NCBI RefSeq assembly: GCF_001283065.1
Contig: NZ_CDMK01000002.1
Location: forward strand, 131,049 to 195,048
Direction: 5' to 3'
Length of the DNA: 64,000 nucleotides
Source of the DNA: Helicobacter heilmannii
Lineage (GTDB): Bacteria; Campylobacterota; Campylobacteria; Campylobacterales; Helicobacteraceae
Made by a program: the position numbers and the translations under genes. The notes beneath the pieces were generated by a model, which was not told where the DNA came from, did not search any database, and was given only the letters and a program-made list of their open reading frames with translations. Shown piece by piece: positions 37,374 to 45,437 of this stretch (its first letter is position 1; each line of letters opens with the position of its first letter).

Positions 37374-38910
37374 CCCTTTACTACGCCTTGAAAAGCTAGA
37401 TGCCCGCGTGGGGGCGAACTTCTTACTCAAGGACTTGGATTTAGTCGTGGGTGTGGGGCAAAGGGTGGCATTAGTGGGCGAAAGCGGGAGTGGGAAGAGC
37501 TCACTAGCTAGCCTCATTTTGCGTCTAAGTGCACACATACAGCCCATCAGCGGGCGCATTCTCTTTAAGGGGCAGGATTTATTACACTTGAGCCAAAAGG
37601 CTTTGCGCGCTACTAGGGGGCAACACATCGGCTACATCGCCCAGGAGCCTTTAAGTGCCCTAAACCCCTTGCATAAAATCCAAAAGCAGATTTTAGAGGC
37701 TTTATATCTGCACGCCAAGCCCAGTAAACAAGAGGCGCACGAGAGGTTAGAGGCGGTGATGGCACAAGTGGGCTTATCTATGGATTTGTGCCAAAGGTAT
37801 CCTTATGAGCTCAGTGGCGGGCAGAATCAACGCGCGGCCTTAGCGATGGCCTTAATCAACCGCCCCAAGCTGTTGATTTGCGATGAGCCCACCACCGCCC
37901 TAGACGCACAGGTGCAATTACAGATTTTAGAATTGTTAAAAACTTTAAGCGTGCAACACCAAATGGCGTTGTTGTTCATCAGCCACGATTTGGGGGCGGT
38001 GGGCCTGCTTGCCGATGCCATCTATGTCTTGCAAAAGGGGCAAATTTGCGAGCACAACACCACAAAAGAGCTCTTTAACGCCCCCAAACACCCTTACACG
38101 CAAATGCTTTTAGGAGCAAGAAAGCTAGAAAAAAAGCGCGCACCTGCCCTAGATCAGCCCACTTTGAGCGTGCAAGATTTTAGCGTGTTTTACACCAAGT
38201 CCAAATTCTTTAAGAAAGACATTTTTGAGGCGATTAAGGGCGTAAATTTTACTTTACGCCAACAAGAGACTCTAGGCATTATCGGGCAGAGTGGGAGCGG
38301 TAAAAGCTCTTTGGCGATGGGCTTGTTGAAATTAGCCCAAAGTCAAGGCGTGCAGGTGCTCTTGGGGCAGAGTGTGGGGGGCTTAAGCCGCCAAAGTTTC
38401 AAGCCTTATCGCAAATCCTTGCAAATGGTCTTCCAAAACCCCTTTGCTTCGCTCAATCCCCGCTGGAGTGTGCAAGAGATTTTATTAGAGGCGTTTGTGG
38501 GCGCAGGGCTTAAAGCGGATTTGCAAAAAGCACAAGAGAGTTTAGAGGCGGTGGGGCTGGAGGCAAAGCATTTGCATTATTACCCCTTTGAGCTGAGCGG
38601 AGGGCAGCGCCAAAGGGTCGCCATTGCAAGGGCGATCCTCACCCGCCCGCAGGTGGTGGTGATGGACGAGCCCACTTCGGCGTTAGACAAGAGCCTACAA
38701 AAGGTCGTGCTTGCCTTGCTCTTAGAGTTGCAAGAGAGATTGCAATTAAGTTTCGTGTTTATCAGCCACGATTTAGATGTCATTGAGTGCATGTGCGATC
38801 GCGTCTTGGTCGTGCATAAGGGCGCGGTGGTGGAGAGTGGGGCGACAGCTGAGGTCTTTAGTGCCCCCAAGCACCCCTACACACAAGAGCTTTTAGAAAC
38901 TAGGGTTTAA
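37351..38910 (+). CDS. oppD: Oligopeptide ABC transporter double ATPase (OppD/YejF type)
   Basis: 519 residues with two complete ABC ATPase domains in one chain. Domain 1 has Walker A GESGSGKSS near residue 43, signature LSGGQ near residue 158 and Walker B LLICDEPTTALD. Domain 2 has GQSGSGKSS near residue 313, LSGGQRQRVAIARAIL near residue 417 and VVVMDEPTSALD. Each domain ends with an APKHPYTQ segment, the usual oligopeptide-type tail. The ATG at 37351 is preceded by GGAGAGGGGG and overlaps oppC by 23 bases; a longer frame from 37297 is rejected. It powers peptide import with OppC. Downstream lies the EcoRI-like cassette. Confidence 0.93.
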   Translation: MPLTQPNNPLLRLEKLDARVGANFLLKDLDLVVGVGQRVALVGESGSGKSSLASLILRLSAHIQPISGRILFKGQDLLHLSQKALRATRGQHIGYIAQEPLSALNPLHKIQKQILEALYLHAKPSKQEAHERLEAVMAQVGLSMDLCQRYPYELSGGQNQRAALAMALINRPKLLICDEPTTALDAQVQLQILELLKTLSVQHQMALLFISHDLGAVGLLADAIYVLQKGQICEHNTTKELFNAPKHPYTQMLLGARKLEKKRAPALDQPTLSVQDFSVFYTKSKFFKKDIFEAIKGVNFTLRQQETLGIIGQSGSGKSSLAMGLLKLAQSQGVQVLLGQSVGGLSRQSFKPYRKSLQMVFQNPFASLNPRWSVQEILLEAFVGAGLKADLQKAQESLEAVGLEAKHLHYYPFELSGGQRQRVAIARAILTRPQVVVMDEPTSALDKSLQKVVLALLLELQERLQLSFVFISHDLDVIECMCDRVLVVHKGAVVESGATAEVFSAPKHPYTQELLETRV

Positions 38911-39033
38911 AGAGGGTTTAAAGAGGGTTGCAACCCCCTTAAATATCTTTAAAGAGAGTATGGCTATGTTATTGGCAACAAAAAATCAGTAATCCAGCTA
39001 GATTATTAAAAGTATAATTAAGAAAAGGTGTCT

Positions 39034-40032
39034 ATGGCAATCCACAACAAATCACACAAAAACCACGCCCTTATGGTGCTCAACAAAAAGCGTAGAGATG
39101 GAATACAAACAAACCAAACACTGAATGGTTTTTACGGAGTAGAAACACCTATAATTTGTCTTAAAATAGTAGATTGTTGCGCATTTTTAAAGGAGATACC
39201 CAATAACTCGGTACAGCTGATTTGTATCGATCCCCCCTATAACCTTGAACTTGCGGGTTGGGACATTTATGCAAACTACATGCAATGGGCATCTAGGTGG
39301 TTAAATGAGGCATACAGAGTGTTGTCCGATACGGGAAACATGGTGATTTTTGGCGGGACACAATTTCGGGGGGTTAAATCTGGCGACTTGATTGATATTA
39401 TCCAATATGTTAGGCAACACACACAATTTCAATTAATCAATACAATCATTTGGCATTACAAAAATGGCATGTCAGCGCACCGTTACTTTGCAAACAGACA
39501 TGAGGAAGTGATATGGTTTGCAAAGACAAACAACTACTATTTTGATTTAGATGCGGTGAGAATCCCCTATACCAAAGAGCAATTACAGCTTGCCCTAAAA
39601 GACAAACGCCTCAACCCAAGCAATGTTTTAAAAGGAAAAAACCCAACGAATGTTTGGGAAATTAAGCGGTTGAATGGCAATAGTAAAGAACGAGTGGGGC
39701 ATCCAACACAAAAGCCCATCGCCATCATCGAGCGGTTTATTAAATCTCTCTCTTATCCGGGTTCGATTGTACTTGACTTTTTTGCAGGAAGTGGGACAAC
39801 AGGGCGCGTCTGTATTGCTCAAAACCGCCATTGTTTGCTGTGCGATAGCGATCCTTCTTCCATTGTGTATCTTAATAAACATCTTGCTATTATGCAAGAA
39901 TTAGGGCAAAGTACGGACCATACACACATGGAAAATGTTGCACATTTTTTTAGGAAAATCAAGGAGGAATCAACACGCCATGGAGGGCAAACGGCAATCC
40001 GACAGATTAACGGCACAACAAAAGGCATCTGA
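39034..40032 (+). CDS. RsrI-type adenine-N6 DNA methyltransferase
   Basis: 332 residues. The ATG at 39034 (MAIHNKSHKNHALM) follows AAAAGG, and a TATAAT -10 box lies at 39013-39018. Catalytic motif IV is D66-Y69 (CIDPPYN) and SAM-binding motif I comes later, at F250-G254 (LDFFAGSGTTGRV), the order of beta-class amino-methylases. Several stretches match M.RsrI as I remember it: FFANRHEE-like RYFANRHEEVIWFAKT, LDAVRIPY, KDKRLNPSNV, NPTNVW and ERVGHPTQKP. M.RsrI protects GAATTC. M.EcoRI is of a different type, so this methylase pairs an EcoRI-like nuclease with a non-EcoRI methylase. It overlaps the nuclease gene by 53 bases. Confidence 0.9.
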   Translation: MAIHNKSHKNHALMVLNKKRRDGIQTNQTLNGFYGVETPIICLKIVDCCAFLKEIPNNSVQLICIDPPYNLELAGWDIYANYMQWASRWLNEAYRVLSDTGNMVIFGGTQFRGVKSGDLIDIIQYVRQHTQFQLINTIIWHYKNGMSAHRYFANRHEEVIWFAKTNNYYFDLDAVRIPYTKEQLQLALKDKRLNPSNVLKGKNPTNVWEIKRLNGNSKERVGHPTQKPIAIIERFIKSLSYPGSIVLDFFAGSGTTGRVCIAQNRHCLLCDSDPSSIVYLNKHLAIMQELGQSTDHTHMENVAHFFRKIKEESTRHGGQTAIRQINGTTKGI

Positions 40033-40819
40033 GGGGGTACTTGGTATTTTTGATGAGGGGGCACAAAACCACGATAAAAAAGTCGCAGACAATGCAAAGC
40101 AGGCCATGCGAAAACTTGAAGCAGAATACCCTATGTTCACTTTTCGCTATAGAAAAGAATTATCAAAGAAAGAAATCAATGAATCTTTGCAAAAAATCAA
40201 TCGAGAACTAGGACAAACTTTATTTGTGCAGAGTGCAAAAATCATACCCGATGGTGGGCTTATAGAAGTGAGGGATGATTACGGGATATGGCGTGTTGTC
40301 GTTGTCTCGGAAGCAAAGTTTCAAGGAAAAGACATTGAAAATATTAAGGCAGGGGTTAAGGTAGGGAAACACAGCAATCAAGATTTAATGGTTGCGGGCA
40401 ATGCCATTGAGAGAGCACACAAAAATATCAAAGAGCTTGCCAACTTCATGTTATTCGAATCTCATTTTCCCTATATTTTATTTTTAGAAGGGTCAAATTT
40501 TCTAACACATAACATAGAGGTCCAAAGACCGAATGGAGAGACATATGAGTTGCACTACGATAATGGGGCATTGAATAGGCTGGATCGACTCACGGCAGCA
40601 AATTATGGAATGAAAATCAACACCAACCTTTGTAAAAATAGGTTTATATTCTGCAATAATCAAACCATTATGTTGCAAGCTGTGTCTATTTACACGCAAG
40701 GTGATGGGGAACATTGGAGGGACAATGAGATGGTGGCTATTATGCTTGACATTGCAAAAACATCTTTGCAAATGCTTGGAAAGGATTTATTTAAGCAATT
40801 AACCTATAAAAACCAATGA
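39980..40819 (+). CDS. EcoRI-like type II restriction endonuclease (predicted GAATTC)
   Basis: 279 residues, against 277 in EcoRI. The ATG at 39980 (MEGKRQSDRLTAQQKASEGV) lies inside the methylase gene, with AAGGAGG upstream. The PD-ExK catalytic residues are D91, E111 and K113 (PDGGLIEV, then SEAKFQGKDI), at exactly the numbers of EcoRI. The DNA-contact helix has N141, E144 and R145 (AGNAIERAHKNI), and R200 and R203 lie in LNRLDRLTAANYG, again at EcoRI positions. The ending IYTQGDGEHW and LGKDLFKQLTYK also matches. No stop or frameshift is seen, so it should be active. Predicted recognition GAATTC with cleavage after G follows from family knowledge. Base composition is AT-richer than flanking housekeeping genes, which suggests transfer. 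Confidence 0.93.
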   Translation: MEGKRQSDRLTAQQKASEGVLGIFDEGAQNHDKKVADNAKQAMRKLEAEYPMFTFRYRKELSKKEINESLQKINRELGQTLFVQSAKIIPDGGLIEVRDDYGIWRVVVVSEAKFQGKDIENIKAGVKVGKHSNQDLMVAGNAIERAHKNIKELANFMLFESHFPYILFLEGSNFLTHNIEVQRPNGETYELHYDNGALNRLDRLTAANYGMKINTNLCKNRFIFCNNQTIMLQAVSIYTQGDGEHWRDNEMVAIMLDIAKTSLQMLGKDLFKQLTYKNQ

Positions 40820-40876
40820 CTCCAAAAGTTCTATATCAATGCCTAATGCCTAAGAAACTCTTTATAGATCACTTAA

Positions 40877-41044
40877 GACTTGATAGAACATTTTATTAAA
40901 GCCCTAGAGAAAAGACACATTGAAAAAGTTAAAAGCTTATAGGACGCAAAACTAGCAGCCTACAATAAAGTTTTAAACACGCTTGCAAAAACCCATTTTA
41001 GGGGGTTTATGGGCTTACTTGACTTATTAAAAATTTCGTGCTAG
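40877..41044 (+). pseudogene. Possible decayed coding fragment
   Basis: One frame reads DLIEHFIKALEKRHIEKVKS-L, a TAG stop, then DAKLAAYNKVLNTLAKTHFR and a further 15 residues to another TAG. The residue pattern is protein-like (amphipathic, Lys/Glu/Leu-rich) on both sides of the internal stop, but there is no start codon with a ribosome site. It may be the remnant of a gene once next to the restriction cassette. Family not recognised; chance is possible. Its end overlaps the tRNA-Gly promoter. Confidence 0.25.
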
Positions 41045-41047
41045 AAT
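41019..41047 (+). promoter_or_regulatory. Promoter of the tRNA-Gly-Leu-Cys-Ser cluster
   Basis: TTGACT (41019-41024) and TAGAAT (41042-41047) are separated by 17 bases, and the -10 box ends 10 bases before tRNA-Gly. This is a good sigma-70/80 match for stable RNA genes. Confidence 0.8.
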
Positions 41048-41057
41048 TGCACTTTTT

Positions 41058-41132
41058 GCGGGAATAGCTCAGTGGTAGAGCACGACCTTGCCAAGGTCGG
41101 GGCCGCGGGTTCGATCCCCGTTTCCCGCTCCA
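41058..41132 (+). tRNA. tRNA-Gly (GCC)
   Basis: 75 bases with encoded CCA. GCGGGAA pairs with TTCCCGC, and the anticodon loop TTGCCAA gives anticodon GCC. First gene of a tRNA cluster. Confidence 0.97.
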
Positions 41133-41401
41133 TGATTTAAATAAAGCTAGAGAGAGAGATCATGCCCAGCTCGCTACAACTTGCCGATGCTAGTTTGTGA
41201 GTGGGTGTTTTGGTGTTTAGTTGTACTTTTAGTCGTTGCTCTGTGGCCAAAACCGCCAAAGCGGGAAGTTTTATAGAGATGGAACCATAGGGCGTAGAAC
41301 AGTGAGATTTTAGGGATTTTCTCCCGCTACACAATGATCGTTAGGGTGACTGGGTTTGGTCAGCCTTAACAGAATTTCCCCCTAGGCACGCCTAGGGTTT
41401 G
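41133..41401 (+). other. Spacer between tRNA-Gly and tRNA-Leu with a perfect palindrome
   Basis: This 269-base spacer has no credible gene; a 65-codon minus-strand frame lacks a ribosome site. CCCTAGG (41380-41386), CACG and CCTAGGG (41391-41397) form a perfect 7-base-pair stem with a 4-base loop, ending 4 bases before tRNA-Leu. With no T tract it is unlikely to be an intrinsic terminator. It could be a processing signal or recognition site. Confidence 0.5.
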
Positions 41402-41488
41402 GCCCAGGTGGTGGAATAGGTAGACACAAGGGACTTAAAATCCCTCGGTAGCAATACCGTGCCGGTTCAAGTCCGGCTTTGGGCACCA
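41402..41488 (+). tRNA. tRNA-Leu (UAA)
   Basis: 87 bases with encoded CCA and a class II variable arm. GCCCAGG pairs with TTTGGGC, and the anticodon loop CTTAAAA gives anticodon TAA. Confidence 0.96.
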
Positions 41489-41490
41489 GT

Positions 41491-41564
<74 letters not shown>

Positions 41565-41595
41565 AGTTTATTTTTGTTTCACTTCTTTACACTAA

Positions 41596-41683
41596 CGGGA
41601 GATGGCTGAGTGGTTGAAAGCGGCGGTCTTGAAAACCGTTGAGGGTAAAACCTCCGGGGGTTCGAATCCCTCTCTCCCGGCCA
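41596..41683 (+). tRNA. tRNA-Ser (UGA)
   Basis: 88 bases with encoded CCA and a long variable arm. CGGGAGA pairs with TCTCCCG, and the anticodon loop CTTGAAA gives anticodon TGA. Last tRNA of the cluster, 20 bases before the antiporter gene. Confidence 0.97.
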
Positions 41684-41703
41684 CTCTTCACCGATAGGAT
41701 TTC

Positions 41704-43200
41704 ATGGGCCATTCTGTGTATAGTCTAGCCGTCCCCTTTTTGGTCATTTTCATGGTCATTTTCACCAAAAGAGTCGCCCTATCTCTCTTTAGCGGCATTG
41801 TTCTGGGCGCGCTTTTGATCACCGATGGGCGTTTAAGCTCGCTGCTTAGCTACATTTATTCTAAAATCAGTGCGGTCTTTTACACAAGCACCCCCAGCGG
41901 ATTTAGCCCAAACCTTAGTAGTTTATGTGTCTTTGGCTTTTTAATCACTTTGGGCGTGCTAAGCCAAGTGATTGCCAGCTCAGGGGCGATCAACTCCTTC
42001 GTGCATTGGGCGAAAAACTATGTCAAAAGCGCAAAACAGGCCGAGGGCGTGGCGCTCTTTGCCGGGCTGGTGATTTTCATAGACGATTACTTCAACGCCC
42101 TCATTGTGGGGCAAATCAGCCGCTCTTTAAGCGACATGCACAAATCCAGCCGCGAGAGATTGGCCTACATCATCGACTCCACCTCCGCGCCCGTGTGTTT
42201 GCTCATGCCCATCTCTAGTTGGGGGGCCTACATTGTGGGCGTGATGCAAAATGAGGGCTCGCCCCTGCTTAAAGACAGCTTTGCGCTCTTGCTAGCCAGC
42301 ATTGGCAGCAATTATTACGCGTGGTTTGCGCTCTTTGCGGTGTTCTTAGCCATTGTGTGGCAGATCAACCTGCCCGCCATGCAAAAATACCAAAATGTGG
42401 GCGTGCAGGATCTGCAAATGCCCGCCAAAGAGGGGCAAAGCGCGCCCGTGTCTCTGCTCATCATAAGCATTCTTAGCTTGATTGTGAGCATCACCGCCTT
42501 CATGTTTTACACGGGCTACACGCACAGTCAAAACAAGGCGATTTTAGACATTTTAAAACACACGAATAGCGCGTTCTCGCTCTTTGTAGGGGGTTTGCTC
42601 TCCTTAGGGCTGTGTTGGTTTTTGGCCCATCCCTACTTGCCTAAAAACTCTTTTTTTAGCCTGTCTAAAAAGGGCTTTTTGAGCATGGCCGGCGCGATTT
42701 GGGTTTTGGTGCTTGCGTGGGCGATTGGCCCAATGATTCGAGACGACTTACAAACGGGGGTGTATTTAGCCAGCCTCTTGCAACATTTTGAAGGGGTGTT
42801 TTTGCTCATCCCCTTGTTGCTCTTTTTGATCTCGGGCTTCATCGCCTTTACCACCGGCACGAGTTGGGGGGCGTTTGCGATCATGCTGCCCATTGGCGCG
42901 GGGATGGTGAGCGTGGTCGGGGGCGACATTGTCTTGGTGCTCTCAGCGATTTTATCCGGGGCTGTCTATGGCGATCACGCTAGCCCTATTTCAGACACCA
43001 CGATTTTATCGGCCACGGGAGCGGGCTGTTCTGTCCAAAGCCATTTTTTAACCCAATTGCCCTATGCCACGCTTACTGCCTTTTGCGCCATGTGTGCCTT
43101 CTTGGTCGCCAGCCTCACCCTCTCTAAAGCCATGGGCTTTCTCTTTGGGCTCGCCTTGCTTGCGGGGCTTTTTTACTTCTTAAAAACCCTGTTTAAATAA
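41704..43200 (+). CDS. nhaC: NhaC-type Na+/H+ antiporter family protein
   Basis: 498 residues forming a polytopic inner-membrane protein with about 11-12 hydrophobic segments. Conserved blocks of the NhaC family are IVLGALLITDGRL near residue 35, VIFIDDYFNALIVGQISRSL near residues 122-141, PISSWGAYIVGVMQ near residue 167, and AFTTGTSWGAFAIMLPIGAG with YGDHASPISDTTILSATGAG in the second half. Members exchange Na+ for H+ or for organic anions, which would suit pH balance in the stomach. H. pylori carries a related gene (HP0946) next to the same tRNA cluster. The substrate is inferred from family membership only. Confidence 0.85.
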   Translation: MGHSVYSLAVPFLVIFMVIFTKRVALSLFSGIVLGALLITDGRLSSLLSYIYSKISAVFYTSTPSGFSPNLSSLCVFGFLITLGVLSQVIASSGAINSFVHWAKNYVKSAKQAEGVALFAGLVIFIDDYFNALIVGQISRSLSDMHKSSRERLAYIIDSTSAPVCLLMPISSWGAYIVGVMQNEGSPLLKDSFALLLASIGSNYYAWFALFAVFLAIVWQINLPAMQKYQNVGVQDLQMPAKEGQSAPVSLLIISILSLIVSITAFMFYTGYTHSQNKAILDILKHTNSAFSLFVGGLLSLGLCWFLAHPYLPKNSFFSLSKKGFLSMAGAIWVLVLAWAIGPMIRDDLQTGVYLASLLQHFEGVFLLIPLLLFLISGFIAFTTGTSWGAFAIMLPIGAGMVSVVGGDIVLVLSAILSGAVYGDHASPISDTTILSATGAGCSVQSHFLTQLPYATLTAFCAMCAFLVASLTLSKAMGFLFGLALLAGLFYFLKTLFK

Positions 43201-43308
43201 CTTTTGGTAACAACCGCACCCCTTTTTAGCACGCCAAGTACCCTAGCTAGGTGAGCGTTAAGCTTTAGTGGCTAGACTCGAGGTATCTCACTTAAGAAAG
43301 GGGTCAGC

Positions 43309-44814
43309 ATGAGCGTTTATAAGAACAAGAGCCAAATTTTTAAAGCCCGCTATGAAAATTACATTGGCGGGGAGTGGGTCAAACCCACCAAGGGGCAGTA
43401 TAAGGCGAATAAAACCCCCATTAATGGAGAGGTGCTCTGCGAAGTGCCCATGTCTAGTGCTGAGGACATTGAAAAAGCACTCGATGCCGCCCACAAGGCT
43501 AAGGACGCTTGGGCAAACACCCCCATACAAGAGAGGGCCAATGTCCTTTTAAAGATCGCCGATCGCTTAGAGGCGAATTTAGAAAAGCTCGCCTACACCG
43601 ACACTTGGGACAATGGCAAACCCATTAGAGAAACCCTTAATGCAGACATTCCGCTAGCCATAGATCAATGGCGCTACTTTGCCAGCTGCATTCGGGCCCA
43701 AGAGGGGGGCATTAGCGACATTGCCCCCGATATTGTCGCCTATCACTTCCACGAGCCCCTAGGCGTGGTGGGGCAAATCATCCCTTGGAACTTCCCCCTG
43801 CTCATGGCTTCTTGGAAGTTAGCCCCAGCACTGGCTACGGGCAATGCAGTGGTGCTAAAACCCGCCTCACCCACACCCGCAAGCGTGCTGGTGCTTTTAG
43901 AGCTCATTGGCGATTTACTGCCTGCAGGGGTGGTGAATGTGGTGAATGGCAGCGGAGGGCAGATTGGCAAACACCTTGCCACCAGCCCTAAAATCGCCAA
44001 GGTTGCCTTCACGGGCTCTACCGCCGTAGGCCGCCAAATCATGCAATTTGCCACGGAGAATATCATCCCCTGCACCCTAGAGCTTGGGGGCAAGAGCCCC
44101 AATATTTTCTTCCCGGATATTTACGATCACGAAGATGCGTTTTTGGATAAAGCCATTGAGGGCTTGGTACTCTTTGCACTCAATCAGGGACAGGTCTGCA
44201 CCTGTCCTTCACGGGCACTGATCCACGAAAAAATCTACGACAAATTCATGCAGAAGGTCTTAAAACGAGTGGAGGCGATCAAGGTCGGCAACCCCCTAGA
44301 ACTAGACACCATGATGGGTGCGCAGGTGGATGAAAACCAAGTGCATACGATTTTAAACTACATGCAGGTGGCAAAAGAAGAGGGCGCAGAGTGTCTCATT
44401 GGGGGGGATAAAAAGCACATTAAAGGGTTGGAAAATGGTTGCTATGTCCAGCCCACTATTTACAAGGGGCATAATCAAATGCGCATCTTCCAAGAGGAAA
44501 TCTTTGGCCCCGTGCTCGCGGTAACCACCTTTAAGGATGAACAAGAAGCCCTAGAGATTGCTAATGACACCATATTTGGGCTGGGGGCAGCGGTATGGAC
44601 GCGCGACATTAACCTGGCTTACCGCGTGGGGCGGGCGATTAAAGCCGGGCGGGTTTGGACGAATTGCTACCACCTCTACCCCGCGCATGCCGCCTTTGGG
44701 GGCTATAAACAAAGTGGGATCGGCCGAGAGGGACATAAAATGATGCTCGAGCACTACCAGCAAACCAAAAACCTCTTGGTGAGCTACAGCCCGCACAAAT
44801 TGGGCTTTTTCTAA
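43309..44814 (+). CDS. NAD(P)+-dependent aldehyde dehydrogenase
   Basis: 501 residues of the ALDH superfamily, oxidising an aldehyde to its acid. The catalytic Cys is C297 in [15 protein letters not shown], and the general base Glu is in [14 protein letters not shown] near residue 262. NAD-binding residues lie in [20 protein letters not shown] near residues 155-174 and in [13 protein letters not shown] near residue 235. The closest groups I recall are ExaC/AldB-type acetaldehyde dehydrogenases, which are often paired with a DUF779 protein as here. An AAAGGGG-type site precedes the ATG. It overlaps the next gene by one base. Substrate preference cannot be read from sequence. Confidence 0.9.
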   Translation: MSVYKNKSQIFKARYENYIGGEWVKPTKGQYKANKTPINGEVLCEVPMSSAEDIEKALDAAHKAKDAWANTPIQERANVLLKIADRLEANLEKLAYTDTWDNGKPIRETLNADIPLAIDQWRYFASCIRAQEGGISDIAPDIVAYHFHEPLGVVGQIIPWNFPLLMASWKLAPALATGNAVVLKPASPTPASVLVLLELIGDLLPAGVVNVVNGSGGQIGKHLATSPKIAKVAFTGSTAVGRQIMQFATENIIPCTLELGGKSPNIFFPDIYDHEDAFLDKAIEGLVLFALNQGQVCTCPSRALIHEKIYDKFMQKVLKRVEAIKVGNPLELDTMMGAQVDENQVHTILNYMQVAKEEGAECLIGGDKKHIKGLENGCYVQPTIYKGHNQMRIFQEEIFGPVLAVTTFKDEQEALEIANDTIFGLGAAVWTRDINLAYRVGRAIKAGRVWTNCYHLYPAHAAFGGYKQSGIGREGHKMMLEHYQQTKNLLVSYSPHKLGFF

Positions 44815-45128
44815 TGTCCTTAAAGGCAAGCAAAGCCGCCTACGCCTTTTTAAAGGAGCTCAAAGAAGCGCACAAGGAGGGCTTGATTCTTTATCACTCT
44901 TGCGGATGCTGTGAGGGCGGGGCGGTGTTGGTCTATGCCAAGGGGAATTTTAAGCTCGGGGATAGTGATGTGTGCTTGGGGGAAATCGAGGGGGTTGGTT
45001 TATACAGACAAGCAACCCAAGAGCAAGCCCAAAATGCGGTCTCTTTAACCCTAGATGTCAAGCCCCTTGAGGGCAGTGAGTTTTCTTTAAGCTATGGCTA
45101 TGGCAAGAGTTTTTATTTAAGGCCTTAA
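44814..45128 (+). CDS. DUF779 family protein
   Basis: 104 residues containing ILYHSCGCCEGGAVLVYAKG near residues 26-45, the signature of DUF779, whose conserved His and three Cys suggest metal or aldehyde-adduct binding. The gene starts in the last base of the aldehyde dehydrogenase stop (TAATG). This coupling is widespread in bacteria and suggests that the small protein assists or regulates the dehydrogenase, though no biochemical role is established that I know of. The C-terminus is a short beta-rich segment (GSEFSLSYGYGKSFYLRP). No membrane segment. Confidence 0.88.
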   Translation: MSLKASKAAYAFLKELKEAHKEGLILYHSCGCCEGGAVLVYAKGNFKLGDSDVCLGEIEGVGLYRQATQEQAQNAVSLTLDVKPLEGSEFSLSYGYGKSFYLRP

Positions 45129-45437
45129 GCTCTAGCAGCCCCTAGCCCTAAACTTGAAGCCTCCACATCTCACACAGACCCAGCCCTAAGCCCCCAACCC
45201 ACAACCTCCCACTAAAAATAACCAGGCCACGCCCTTAAATCCATGTAAAGTAACGCTATGCGCCGCCCACTAAGGGCACCACAGAGCACAAAAGCCCCAG
45301 GCCAAGAAAACAAGCCCCTAAGCCCTCCGCTAATAAAGCCACGCCACACAAATCTCCCCCGCCGAGTGCATAACCCCTCACCAAGCGGGCGAAAAAGTCC
45401 TGCCCAAAAAGCCATAAAGACTATCCAAACTTAGGAG
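45129..45437. other. C-rich convergent spacer with a G-quadruplex motif
   Basis: These 309 bases lie between the convergent DUF779 and Hof genes. The plus strand is strongly C-rich and G-poor. At 45179-45210 the minus strand has five runs of at least three G (opposite CCC at 45179, 45184, 45191, 45198 and 45208) with loops of 2, 4, 2 and 7 bases, which meets the usual G3-loop(1-7) quadruplex rule. The motif would be in the RNA downstream of the Hof gene. A 67-codon minus-strand frame at 45212-45415 lacks support. Confidence 0.55.

Noticed and set aside
41137-41334. 65-codon minus-strand frame between tRNA-Gly and tRNA-Leu
   Set aside because: No ribosome site and no protein-like pattern; opposite in direction to the tRNA cluster.
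45212-45415. 67-codon minus-strand frame in the C-rich spacer
   Set aside because: Rich in Gly, Leu, Arg and Trp, as expected from G-rich sequence; no ribosome site seen.
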